Below the pieces are notes generated by a model. That model worked only from the letters and a program-made list of their open reading frames with translations, was not told the DNA's origin and did no database searches. Position numbers and translations under genes: made by a program. This document shows, piece after piece, positions 9,569-18,354 of a stretch of DNA of 64,000 nucleotides. The DNA comes from Pedobacter chitinilyticus (GTDB lineage: Bacteria > Bacteroidota > Bacteroidia > Sphingobacteriales > Sphingobacteriaceae), in the NCBI RefSeq assembly GCF_003313385.1, contig NZ_QMHN01000001.1, positions 1-64,000 on the forward strand. The letters run 5' to 3'. Position 1 is the stretch's first letter, and each line of letters begins with the position of its first letter.

Positions 9569-10278
9569 TATTTCCCTGGTTCTTCTAATAGGTCGATAAA
9601 ATCAATCGCGTCGGTTTCCATTTTAAGGATGATTTTCTCTACCATCATATTCAAAATGTGATAAAGTACGTAAGCCATAATCCCGATGATCAGACCTGTT
9701 GCCGAAGTAATCATTTTGGTATATAAACCACCAGAGATGGTCCCAATTTCGATGGCTCCCTGTGCAGATACTTCACGGAAGATGGTAATTACACCAATGA
9801 TGGTACCCACGAAACCAAGCATAGGCGCAATACCCGCAATGATTCCCAAGATACCAATGTTCTTTTCTAGTTTAGAAACTTCTAGCTTACCCGTATTTTC
9901 AATAGCCCCTTCAATTTCTTTGATAGGACGACCAATACGTTTTAATCCTTTCTCTAACATACGAGCTAAAGGCGATGCCGTGTTTTTACAAAGTGCAATA
10001 GCACTCTCCAATCTGCCATCTTTAATATTCTGTCTAACTTGAAACAACAAATTAGTGTCGCTTTTAGAAGCTTTACGGATGGTTAAATATCTTTCAATAA
10101 AAATCACCAAGCCTAAAAAAGCCAATAAGCTTAGCGGAATCATTACCCAACCGCCTTTAAAAAGTAAGTCAATAAAATGAAGGTCTTCTTGTGGTTTTAT
10201 TGCTGTTGTAGTTACCGCTTGTGCCGTATCTGCTAAGTTTTGTACAGTATCTTGTAAAGTGGTTAGTAATAATATCAT
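9568..10278 (-). CDS. exbB: ExbB/TolQ/MotA-family proton channel
   Basis: Inner-membrane subunit of the proton-motive-force motor. The 236-residue chain shows three membrane helices (about 38-62, 140-165, 190-215). The family signature GIAPMLGFVGTIIGV lies in the second, and a cytosolic loop lies between helices 1 and 2. It starts 6 nt after the HU/SPOR gene stop and overlaps exbD by one base. By sequence alone ExbB and TolQ cannot be told apart; the neighbouring SPOR and TPR genes favour a Tol-like role. Confidence 0.9.
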   Translation of the reverse strand: MILLLTTLQDTVQNLADTAQAVTTTAIKPQEDLHFIDLLFKGGWVMIPLSLLAFLGLVIFIERYLTIRKASKSDTNLLFQVRQNIKDGRLESAIALCKNTASPLARMLEKGLKRIGRPIKEIEGAIENTGKLEVSKLEKNIGILGIIAGIAPMLGFVGTIIGVITIFREVSAQGAIEIGTISGGLYTKMITSATGLIIGIMAYVLYHILNMMVEKIILKMETDAIDFIDLLEEPGK

Positions 10279-10284
10279 TGTGTG

Positions 10285-12078
10285 CTAATTGTTTTTAATG
10301 GTTTGTACGTACATTTTTGGACTATTGAACTGCTTACGAAATTTAACAACGTATTTTTGAGCCGAATCGATATTGTTGTACGATGCAATACTGATTTTTT
10401 TATAAAGCTTACCTGGCATTTTAGCTACTTTCGCTTCAAAACCACGCTTTTTCATGTAAGCAATATATTCTTCTACTTCTGAGTCTCGAGCAAAGGCTGC
10501 TGCAATAATATCATAGGTTTCTGTTGGCTTTACTTCGCTCTTTTTAGTAGTTACTTTTATGGTATCCTTTGCAGGTTGTACATCTAATCCTACTTTTTCT
10601 GCATTTTGCATAATGCTATCCGCAAAATCTAATGAGTCTTTTTGGGTTTGAAGATTACTGCGTTCCATTGGTAGTACCATTTTTTCGTTTGGATTAACGC
10701 CGCTTTTGCCAAAGTTTTGGAACAATTCAGGTTTTACAAAATAAATGATGGCAATGATTACTGCCAAAATCAACAAACCAATACTCACTTTCTGATAAAG
10801 CGGCATGGTTCTTTTCTCTTCTTCAATAGGCTCTTCTAGTTCGTCATTATCATATTCGCCAATGAGCGTGTTCTCTTCTGAAACTCTGTTGCGAACATTG
10901 TCAAAATCCCACTCATGAGTAGTAGAAGTTAGCTTAAAGTCGTCTTTTTCGGTTTTAAAATCATTGCGAGGAATAAAATCACTATCGTTACCAGCTGCAT
11001 TTTCTGTTCCAGCATGCGTAATGTTTTCCCTTTGTTCAGCATCTTCCTCTTCGTATACGTCATTGTCAGAAATCACGTTTTCGCCTTCAAAGCTCCAAGT
11101 TTCACCTACTTTCTTTGCTTCCTCTTCATTGCTTTCGCCTGTTGGATTTTCGGTATTTACTTCCGCTATTTCTTCATATACTTCTTCGTCTGTAGACTCA
11201 TTACTTTCAATAGAAGTGGTGGTATCTTCAGCTTCTGTTATTTCTTCTTGTACCTCTTCTTCTGCAGATTCGTTACTTTCGATAGGAGTGGTGTTCTCAG
11301 ATACTTCCTGTACTTCAACTTCCCTTATTTCCTCATGTACTTCTTCGTCAGTCGCTTCATTATTTTCGATAGAAGCAGTATTGTTTTCTGGTTCATCTTG
11401 ACTTTCAACAATGGTTTCTTCCGCAGGCACCTCAATCTCAACTAAAGGTTGTTCTGTGGCTTCTTCCAATGTAGGCTTTTCTTGAACGTCTTCTTGCGGC
11501 GTAGTCTCTTTATCTTCAACAGACTGTACTGTTTCTTCAGTAGCTTCGTCGCCTAGTCTGGCCATTTCATGTTCAAATTCTGGAACTTCTACATGTTCAA
11601 TGGCTGGTTCTTGAATTTTCGTTGCTTCATTAGGCTTTTCTACTTCTGGTTCAGCAGGCGTAGGCTCTACATGCTGAACATTTGCCGTAACCGTAGGCAG
11701 GGCAAAGAAGTCGAAACCAATATTAATATCTTGGTTAGCAGTAAATGTTAATTGGTTTCCTGTTTGCTGAAGTGTGCCTAAATTTTCAAAGCTATATTCA
11801 CCGTTTTGTAAGCCTTTATGTACCTCTTCAACAAATTGACTGATGAAATACTTGGCCGAATCTTCGGAAATACCTCTTTTGGTTTGGATATATTGCGATA
11901 GGTTGGTGTGCTCCAAAACATCTGAGCTGAACTCCAATGCGTAGCTAGGAGGCAAAAACGAATGAGTTTCTGCATCGTACCTTCCTGGTGTTTTCTTTTT
12001 GTAAAAAGTACCCACGCCTTCAATTCCTATTTGTTTACGGGTTTTTAAAAGCTCTATCAGGTATTGCAATATATCCAT
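10285..12078 (-). CDS. Membrane-anchored HU-CCDC81 and SPOR domain protein
   Basis: The 597-residue protein has an N-terminal HU-like CCDC81 domain (about residues 1-120, with GIEGVGTFY and FENLGTL), a very acidic middle (about 140-400) with three copies of a 25-30 residue unit built on SIESNES-DEEV-EEI, one transmembrane helix (about 425-447), and a C-terminal SPOR domain (about 520-597). SPOR domains bind peptidoglycan stripped of stem peptides, as at division septa. So the C-terminus should face the periplasm and the HU-like part the cytosol. It sits 31 nt after the beta-barrel gene and 6 nt before exbB. Function in the complex is inferred. Confidence 0.85.
   Translation of the reverse strand: MDILQYLIELLKTRKQIGIEGVGTFYKKKTPGRYDAETHSFLPPSYALEFSSDVLEHTNLSQYIQTKRGISEDSAKYFISQFVEEVHKGLQNGEYSFENLGTLQQTGNQLTFTANQDINIGFDFFALPTVTANVQHVEPTPAEPEVEKPNEATKIQEPAIEHVEVPEFEHEMARLGDEATEETVQSVEDKETTPQEDVQEKPTLEEATEQPLVEIEVPAEETIVESQDEPENNTASIENNEATDEEVHEEIREVEVQEVSENTTPIESNESAEEEVQEEITEAEDTTTSIESNESTDEEVYEEIAEVNTENPTGESNEEEAKKVGETWSFEGENVISDNDVYEEEDAEQRENITHAGTENAAGNDSDFIPRNDFKTEKDDFKLTSTTHEWDFDNVRNRVSEENTLIGEYDNDELEEPIEEEKRTMPLYQKVSIGLLILAVIIAIIYFVKPELFQNFGKSGVNPNEKMVLPMERSNLQTQKDSLDFADSIMQNAEKVGLDVQPAKDTIKVTTKKSEVKPTETYDIIAAAFARDSEVEEYIAYMKKRGFEAKVAKMPGKLYKKISIASYNNIDSAQKYVVKFRKQFNSPKMYVQTIKNN
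11135..11420 (-). repeat. In-frame acidic repeats within the HU/SPOR gene
   Basis: Three tandem degenerate units encode the recurring pattern SIE(S/N)NE(S/A), DEEV and EEI. They make a long, strongly negative and probably disordered spacer before the membrane helix. Confidence 0.75.
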
Positions 12079-12109
12079 TTGGGTAAAAATAATTATAAAA
12101 ATTAACCTA

Positions 12110-13816
12110 TTAAAACGAATAGGTTAAGCCGCCAAAGATATTAAAACCATTTTGACGATAATATAAAAATTTACTGTAATTGGTATTTAAAATATTATTA
12201 GCTCTGGCAAATGCAGAAACTTTATTGTTGATTTTGTAGCTAGCGCCCACTCCCAAATCAACAAAACCTTTAATGTTTACAATGGTTTCGTTGTCGTAAT
12301 TAGGAACAGGAGGGTATGTGCCATCTGGGTTTAATGGATTAGCAATGAATACTTTTGCTTTGCTATCATCTTGAACAGCAACAGAGGCATCAAACGTTAG
12401 CTTTTTGTTAAATACGTAACTAAAGTTTGAAGTTAAACGTAATTGAGGTTTAAAATAGCTCTCTTTTTCAGCGCCTGCTTTGTAATCTTCCATATTCAGT
12501 TTAGCTGTCCATTTTAAGTTATCGCTTACTTGCACCGTCAATTCACCTTCTAATCCCAATATTTTGGTTTTGCCAAAGTCGTAAATCACATCAAATTTGT
12601 TGAATGAGCCAAAGCTGTTCACAAATAAAGGCATATCGGTAATTTCTTTACTGTAGAAACGTGCTTTGTAGCCGAAGCCTGGACCACCAGTACCTTTAAT
12701 ACCACCACTGATGCTCAATTTCTCTACACTGTTTTTAATGAAGATGTCTTGGTTCAAGAATGGGTTTTCATCGGTAAGGTCTTTTAAGGTATTACGGTTC
12801 ACGTCGCCTTTAATTTCACCGAAGATTTGAAGGAAATCAGGGATTAAGGTAAAGTCGGCAGTTACTGCAGGGAAAAATCTAGTGGTTGAATTACTGCCAA
12901 ATTCTTGTGTAATGTTAGCTCCTGCAATAATTTTTACACCACCAGCTTGTAGTTTGATGTAAGGATTTAAACGTAAAAGGTGGTTAGATACACTGGTATT
13001 TACATCTTTGGTATTGCCAAATTCGGCCGATGCCGCTAAACCTAAATTGAAACTGCTAATGCGTTTGTTCAAATATCCCGTTAGGGTAAGCGCTTTTTCT
13101 TTGGCGCTGTATTTATCGCTGAAAAAGTAACCATTTACTTTTGCTGCATAGCTAAAAGCATCAGGGTCTGGAGTGAATTTGCTAATCGCTTCACCTTCTA
13201 GTTCAAAGAAATTAAGGGTTTGTTTCGCTGGATTTGGATTTAACGTTGGATTGTTATCATCAATGCCATAAAAGTACAAACCGTGTCTTTGGTAGTTTAA
13301 TTTGCCATTTAGGGTGTTGTTTTCGCCAATACTACGAGCAAACACACTTAATTGTTGCTTGTTTTCATTCTGTTTATTCAACTTGCCTTCATTGCTGAAA
13401 TGTCTGAAGAATACGCCAGTTTGCAAGGCAGGGTCTTGTCCCATGGCGATGTAAGCTTCGGCCAAAGTGGTTCCTAAGTTACCCGCTCCACCTTTCACGT
13501 AATTGTTGGTCAAAGGTGCTTGACGCTCGTCGGCTACTTTTTGGGCTTGTAGTTTCTGGATATCCGTATTGAGTTCAAGCTTTCTGTCCGTAAGTTGGTA
13601 GTTGAACTTTGCTCTATAAGTTTTAAGGTTATCCAGATCAGGACTTCTTCTCAACTTTACTGCTTCTGCTAATACAGGTTTGTACGGTCGTATAATCTCG
13701 ATTTCTTCGCTTAACGTCTTTTCTGTTTTTTCAGGAGGTTTTACGTCCTGCGCATGCAGACCAAATGCCCCTAGAAGTAAGCCAAGCGTAATGTATGTGG
13801 TTTTATTAAATCTCAT
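12110..13816 (-). CDS. Outer-membrane beta-barrel protein of the ExbBD-linked cluster
   Basis: A signal peptide (about residues 1-22, ending HAQ) is followed by a conserved-looking IRPYKPVLAEAVKLRRSPD segment (about 44-62) and then a chain of alternating amphipathic strands ending in Phe, as in outer-membrane barrels. Such proteins are often labelled TonB-dependent receptors. At 568 residues, however, it is shorter than usual and I see no plug domain or carboxypeptidase-like domain before the barrel. It lies between the TPR gene (11 nt) and the HU/SPOR gene (31 nt), pointing to a structural partner of the TonB-like protein rather than a nutrient receptor. That role is inferred. Confidence 0.75.
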   Translation of the reverse strand: MRFNKTTYITLGLLLGAFGLHAQDVKPPEKTEKTLSEEIEIIRPYKPVLAEAVKLRRSPDLDNLKTYRAKFNYQLTDRKLELNTDIQKLQAQKVADERQAPLTNNYVKGGAGNLGTTLAEAYIAMGQDPALQTGVFFRHFSNEGKLNKQNENKQQLSVFARSIGENNTLNGKLNYQRHGLYFYGIDDNNPTLNPNPAKQTLNFFELEGEAISKFTPDPDAFSYAAKVNGYFFSDKYSAKEKALTLTGYLNKRISSFNLGLAASAEFGNTKDVNTSVSNHLLRLNPYIKLQAGGVKIIAGANITQEFGSNSTTRFFPAVTADFTLIPDFLQIFGEIKGDVNRNTLKDLTDENPFLNQDIFIKNSVEKLSISGGIKGTGGPGFGYKARFYSKEITDMPLFVNSFGSFNKFDVIYDFGKTKILGLEGELTVQVSDNLKWTAKLNMEDYKAGAEKESYFKPQLRLTSNFSYVFNKKLTFDASVAVQDDSKAKVFIANPLNPDGTYPPVPNYDNETIVNIKGFVDLGVGASYKINNKVSAFARANNILNTNYSKFLYYRQNGFNIFGGLTYSF

Positions 13817-13827
13817 TGTGTGTCTTT

Positions 13828-16800
13828 CTAGTTGATTTTTGCCAATTTTTCTTTTGCGGTAGGAACAATATCATCCTTGCCTTCGTAATTGTCGATGATA
13901 CTCAGTAAAGTACTTTTCGCTTGCATCTTATCTTTTAAAGCCAAGTAGTTATCGGCCAAAAGAATAAATGATTTCGCTACCCAATAATCATACGATGGCA
14001 TATTATTGATGAGGTCAAAACAAGTCTTTTGAGAAGTCTTGTAATCGCCTTTGGCATATTGTAAAGCTGCGATGTTGTATTTAGCCTCGGCAGCTGCCAA
14101 TGTTTTGGTGGTTGCAACTACTTTGTTAAATGACTTAATGGCTGCCGTGGTATCAGCTTTTAACAAATAAGCTTTACCCGCAAATAGGTCAGAGCTATTT
14201 TTTTCTTCTTCTGACGATTTCTCCGAAGTTTTAACAATATCAGCATATTTAATCATTTCATCAGGCATGTTCAAAGCGGTGTAGGCCTTAATCAAATTGT
14301 TGATGGCATAACTGTGATGAGCCTTGTAATCGGCAGTAGTCTCCAGTCGTTTTAAATACACAATGGCTTCGTTGTACTTTTTCTCGTCCATTAATACTTT
14401 CGAAACACTCATTAACGAACGTTCGGTATAATCACTGGTCCAATCGTTAAGGATGTAGTCGTAATCTTGAATAGCTTCAGATGAACGGCCTAATTTTACC
14501 AAAGATTCAGCCCTGATAAATTTAGCTTCCTTATCGTGGATGGGTTTAGGGAACTTCTCTAAATAAGAATTGATGGCCTCATAAGCACCTTTGGCATCGC
14601 CACGTAGGTAAATGTTATTGGCCGATTGGAACATGATGTTATCCTGCTCGCTGGTTGAATAATTGCCCAGTGGAGTAGTGGCGGCGTAAGCAATAAACCC
14701 ATTAGCATCACCACGGTCTACATAAATATTCTTAATCGATTCAAGAGACTGCTTTGCTTCAGGTGTACTTGGATAATCTCTGATTACTTTTTTGAACGAC
14801 TCTAATGCTGAATCATCTTGGTCTTGGTTGTATTGCACCAAGCCAATGGTTAACAACGCTTTTGGCACATAACTACTACGAGGGTATTGGGCTACTAAAC
14901 CAACCAAATCCGTTTTTGATTTTTCGAAATCACCTTTGTTGAAATAAGTATAGGCCGTTTCAAAACCTGCATCATCAGCATAGTTGGAAGTAGGGAACTG
15001 TTTCAACAAGCTTTGCATGGTACCAATTTTGGCATCGTCTTGTTTCTGCAAACCTTGAATCATACCACGTTGAAACAAAGCGTAATCCTCTCCAGTTTGT
15101 TTGCCGCTAATGATACGGTTATAGTAAGAAAGGGCGTCGCCATAGTTTTTGTTCACAAAATACGAATCCGCTAAACGAAGCATCGCATCATTTACTGTTT
15201 TGGCATCTTTGTCTGCTCCTTTTAAAAAGCGTTCGAAGTAATTGGCTGCCTTAACGTATTTTTCATCTTCAAAAGCCGCATAACCCAAGGCATAGTTCGC
15301 AAAGTTGTACACTTCGGTTTTCTTAGCCTCTTCCATAGCAAGGAACTTTTCGAAAGTTTTAACCGATTCGCCGTACTTTCTCAATTCGTACATCGATTCG
15401 GCCATCCAATAAATGCTCAAAGCATAAATTTCGCTGTCTTCTTGGAAATTGCCCGAACGTAAAAACATCGACAGGGCATTAGGAAAAGCTCTTTCGTTGT
15501 AAAACTCCAAACCTCTAAAATAGGTCACTTTTTGGTAAGCAGCTTTCGCTTCGGGAGTTTTATTAGGGATAGGTTCTAAGATATCAATGGCCGCTTGGTA
15601 GTTTTTGCTGGTCAATAAAATTTCACCTAAAAGCGTTTTTGCCTCGTTAATTCTTTTTGAAGCGGGAAATGTTTTAAGGAAGTTCTGCGTCGCATCCAAT
15701 GCCTGTTGGTTAAACTCTAGTTCGTAGCTTAATTTGGCATAATTAATCCAAGCCTCTTCCTGTAGGTTTTTATCGAAATCTAGCCTAGAAGCTCTAAAAA
15801 AAGCGTTTCTAGCTTTTTCCTTTGCATTTAATTTCAGGGCCGATTTACCCAAGGTAAACATACCGTTCTGCAGGTACACGTCATCGGTGTTCAGTTTTTC
15901 TAATACCGTAACCGCTTCTTTGTATTTGCCATTTTGGAAAAGGGCATAACCATATTGGTAAACAAAAAGGTTGTTTTTAGTCTGATTTTGGTCTTTCTCG
16001 TAGAAAAGGGCAAAATATTTCTCCGCGTTTTTAAATTCCGATTTAGAGAAATAAGAAGCAGCTACCAAGCTCAGCATTTCAGCTTCATATTTTTGCTTGG
16101 TTTTTGCCATCACTGGAATGGCATAGTCAATCACATCATCATAACGCTCATCCAAATAATACATCGAAGTAATGTAGTATGGATAACTAGCCTCATAGGT
16201 AGGAGAGCCTTTCAGTTTTTCAAAATTGGCCAGTGCGGTCTTGTATTCTTTATTAAGATAGTTGATATACGCAAAATAGTAAGTGGCACTTTCCTGAAAA
16301 GGAGAATCCTCTTTTTTTACAGCTTCAAATAATGGTTCAGCCTTTTCAATATCGTTTTGCTCAAAATAAGCATAACCTTGTTTAAACTGATATTCTACAC
16401 GTTGTTTTTGCGAAAGCGAACTTGGGTCAGCTTGGTTAAACCATTCTAAAGCCTTGGCATAATCCTTTTTGGCAAAATAAGCCTTTCCCATGTGGAAATA
16501 AGCCAATTTTGTATTCGGATTTAAAGGATATTCTCTAATGAATTCTTGGAAAAGTGCTTCGGCATCGTCATTACCCAATTCTATGGCACAAACGGCAGCA
16601 TAAAACTTGGCATTTTCTTTAATAATCGATAGCTCGGCGCTACTCTGTTGTTGTGTGCTTGTTTTACTACGGTATTGTTCTACTAATTTAAATTGTTGTG
16701 CAGCGGCTACATATTTCTCGTTTTTAAGCAGCTCTAACCCGCTCTGGTAATTTTGGTTCAGTTTTATCAATGGACTAGTTTGGGCATGTCCAAAACCGTA

Positions 16801-16845
16801 TCCACTGGCTATAAACAGTGGAACCAATAAGTATCTTTTTTTCAT
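13828..16845 (-). CDS. Large periplasmic tetratricopeptide-repeat protein
   Basis: A signal peptide (residues 1-21, ending GHA) precedes about 980 residues of nearly continuous TPR helices. Pieces such as AYFHMGKAYFAKKDYAKALEWF and the YxxG/AY..F pattern recur every 34-40 residues. It is the first gene of the six-gene ExbB/ExbD cluster and must work in the periplasm or at the inner face of the outer membrane, most likely as a scaffold. In Proteobacteria the Tol-Pal system has a much smaller TPR partner, CpoB; the analogy is mine. Confidence 0.85.
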   Translation of the reverse strand: MKKRYLLVPLFIASGYGFGHAQTSPLIKLNQNYQSGLELLKNEKYVAAAQQFKLVEQYRSKTSTQQQSSAELSIIKENAKFYAAVCAIELGNDDAEALFQEFIREYPLNPNTKLAYFHMGKAYFAKKDYAKALEWFNQADPSSLSQKQRVEYQFKQGYAYFEQNDIEKAEPLFEAVKKEDSPFQESATYYFAYINYLNKEYKTALANFEKLKGSPTYEASYPYYITSMYYLDERYDDVIDYAIPVMAKTKQKYEAEMLSLVAASYFSKSEFKNAEKYFALFYEKDQNQTKNNLFVYQYGYALFQNGKYKEAVTVLEKLNTDDVYLQNGMFTLGKSALKLNAKEKARNAFFRASRLDFDKNLQEEAWINYAKLSYELEFNQQALDATQNFLKTFPASKRINEAKTLLGEILLTSKNYQAAIDILEPIPNKTPEAKAAYQKVTYFRGLEFYNERAFPNALSMFLRSGNFQEDSEIYALSIYWMAESMYELRKYGESVKTFEKFLAMEEAKKTEVYNFANYALGYAAFEDEKYVKAANYFERFLKGADKDAKTVNDAMLRLADSYFVNKNYGDALSYYNRIISGKQTGEDYALFQRGMIQGLQKQDDAKIGTMQSLLKQFPTSNYADDAGFETAYTYFNKGDFEKSKTDLVGLVAQYPRSSYVPKALLTIGLVQYNQDQDDSALESFKKVIRDYPSTPEAKQSLESIKNIYVDRGDANGFIAYAATTPLGNYSTSEQDNIMFQSANNIYLRGDAKGAYEAINSYLEKFPKPIHDKEAKFIRAESLVKLGRSSEAIQDYDYILNDWTSDYTERSLMSVSKVLMDEKKYNEAIVYLKRLETTADYKAHHSYAINNLIKAYTALNMPDEMIKYADIVKTSEKSSEEEKNSSDLFAGKAYLLKADTTAAIKSFNKVVATTKTLAAAEAKYNIAALQYAKGDYKTSQKTCFDLINNMPSYDYWVAKSFILLADNYLALKDKMQAKSTLLSIIDNYEGKDDIVPTAKEKLAKIN

Positions 16846-17036
16846 TTGCGTATTTCTTTAAGTAGCTTTTTTACGGCATTACTTGGTTAGCTATGGCCAA
16901 TTGTCCATTTTGTTGAGCAATGGTTTTAGCTAGGGTTGATACTAAAATAGAATTAATGTGCTTAGCTATCAACATAAGAAATTAACATGTGTTGATAACA
17001 GACATTTAACGAAATGGTTGTGAGCTTGGTATGTGC

Positions 17037-17055
17037 TGTTAAAAAGTTTTTAACA
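17037..17055. repeat. Perfect 19-bp palindrome upstream of the TPR operon
   Basis: TGTTAAAAA, one base, TTTTTAACA. It lies in the 261-bp gap between the small membrane protein and the TPR gene, which holds no gene. No T tract follows it on either strand, so it looks more like a protein-binding site than a terminator. No clear -7 box was found in this gap. Confidence 0.5.
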
Positions 17056-17106
17056 CGGCTTTAATCATCGCTTTTGCCGAGGCCTGCTTATCTTTAACAA
17101 ATGAGA

Positions 17107-17418
17107 TTACTGTAGCTTATTGGTATTTTTCCTTAAAATACTCCAATATCTTCCTTCATTATAATTCCAGTTGGCAAAGCCCGAACCAAAAATAATAACA
17201 ACAGAAATGATGATGAGGTTGAAGATAAAAGTACCTAAGTGAGAAAAGGTAAAGAAGTCGTATTCGGTATCTCCAATAATGAAATAGTTGACCAAATCAA
17301 TTAAAATAGATAGGGGTAAAGCAACGGTAATAAAAGTTTGGTAGCTGTGTTTTCTCCAGCTCCATTTTTTCCGTTTTTCAGTCCAATAATCTACAAATTG
17401 CTTCTCTTTGGGGGTCAT
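17107..17418 (-). CDS. Small two-helix membrane protein of the pyr operon
   Basis: The 103-residue product is not recognised. It has a basic, Trp-rich N-terminus, two membrane helices (about residues 28-48 and 58-82) and a hydrophilic tail. Its ATG overlaps the pyrB stop codon (TAATG), so it is translationally coupled to pyrB. Nothing ties it to pyrimidine synthesis except position. Confidence 0.75.
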   Translation of the reverse strand: MTPKEKQFVDYWTEKRKKWSWRKHSYQTFITVALPLSILIDLVNYFIIGDTEYDFFTFSHLGTFIFNLIIISVVIIFGSGFANWNYNEGRYWSILRKNTNKLQ

Positions 17419-18353
17419 TAGCTATCTTTTTGGCTTGCCAAAAGATAAAGAACAGCCATTCTAACGGCTACGCCATTTTCTACCTGATTTAAAATGATAG
17501 ATTGCTTGCTATCAGCCACATCACTGGTAATTTCTACCCCACGATTAATAGGGCCTGGGTGCATCACTACAATTTCTTTATCTAAATTATCTAGAATTTG
17601 CTTGTTTAAGCCGTACATCATCGAATATTCTCTCCCAGTTGGGAAATATTTGATGTCCATACGTTCAAGCTGTATGCGCAACATGTTAGCCACGTCGCAC
17701 CAATTGAGTGCCTTAATTAAATCATGTTCTACTTTAACGCCCAACGCACCAATATGCTTAGGAATTAAAGTGGTAGGGCCGCAAACCATTACTTCGGCAC
17801 CTAGTTTTTGTAAGCAAAGAATGTTAGAAATAGCCACACGAGAGTGCAGAATATCACCCACAATCACCACTTTTTTGCCAGCTACATCGCCAAGTTTCTC
17901 TCTAATCGAGAAAGCATCCAATAAAGCTTGCGTAGGGTGCTCATGTGCTCCATCACCAGCATTTACAATTTGTGCATCAATGTGGCGACTTAAAAATTGA
18001 CCAGCTCCAGCGTAAGGATGGCGCATCACCACCATATCCACCTTCATGGCCAAAATATTATTTACCGTATCAATCAGGGTTTCGCCCTTGCTTACCGACG
18101 AAGACGAAGCAGCGAAATTCACTACATCAGCCGAAAGCCTTTTTTCAGCCAGTTCGAAAGAAAGTTTGGTACGGGTTGAGTTTTCGAAAAAGATATTCGC
18201 AATGGTGATATCTCTCAAAGAAGGAACCTTTTTAATCGGCCTGTTAATCACCTCTTTAAAATTGTCAGCAGTTTCGAAAATCAATTCAATATCATTCAGG
18301 TTAATATCTTTGATGCCTAAAAGATGTCGTGTTGATAATTTGTCTGCTGCCAT
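17418..18353 (-). CDS. pyrB: Aspartate carbamoyltransferase catalytic subunit
   Basis: Joins carbamoyl phosphate and aspartate in the first committed step of pyrimidine synthesis. The 311-residue protein has the carbamoyl-phosphate loop ENSTRTKLSFE near residue 55, RHP near 108, HEHPTQALLD near 136 and HPGPINRG near 266. The ATG is 1 nt past the pyrR stop. No pyrI regulatory subunit gene is nearby, so control likely rests on PyrR and on substrate supply. Confidence 0.95.
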   Translation of the reverse strand: MAADKLSTRHLLGIKDINLNDIELIFETADNFKEVINRPIKKVPSLRDITIANIFFENSTRTKLSFELAEKRLSADVVNFAASSSSVSKGETLIDTVNNILAMKVDMVVMRHPYAGAGQFLSRHIDAQIVNAGDGAHEHPTQALLDAFSIREKLGDVAGKKVVIVGDILHSRVAISNILCLQKLGAEVMVCGPTTLIPKHIGALGVKVEHDLIKALNWCDVANMLRIQLERMDIKYFPTGREYSMMYGLNKQILDNLDKEIVVMHPGPINRGVEITSDVADSKQSIILNQVENGVAVRMAVLYLLASQKDS

Positions 18354-18354
18354 T

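Noticed and set aside
10964..11445. Two long Ser/Phe-rich plus-strand frames opposite the HU/SPOR gene
   Set aside because: They are the antisense of the acidic Glu/Thr repeats; no independent coding signs.
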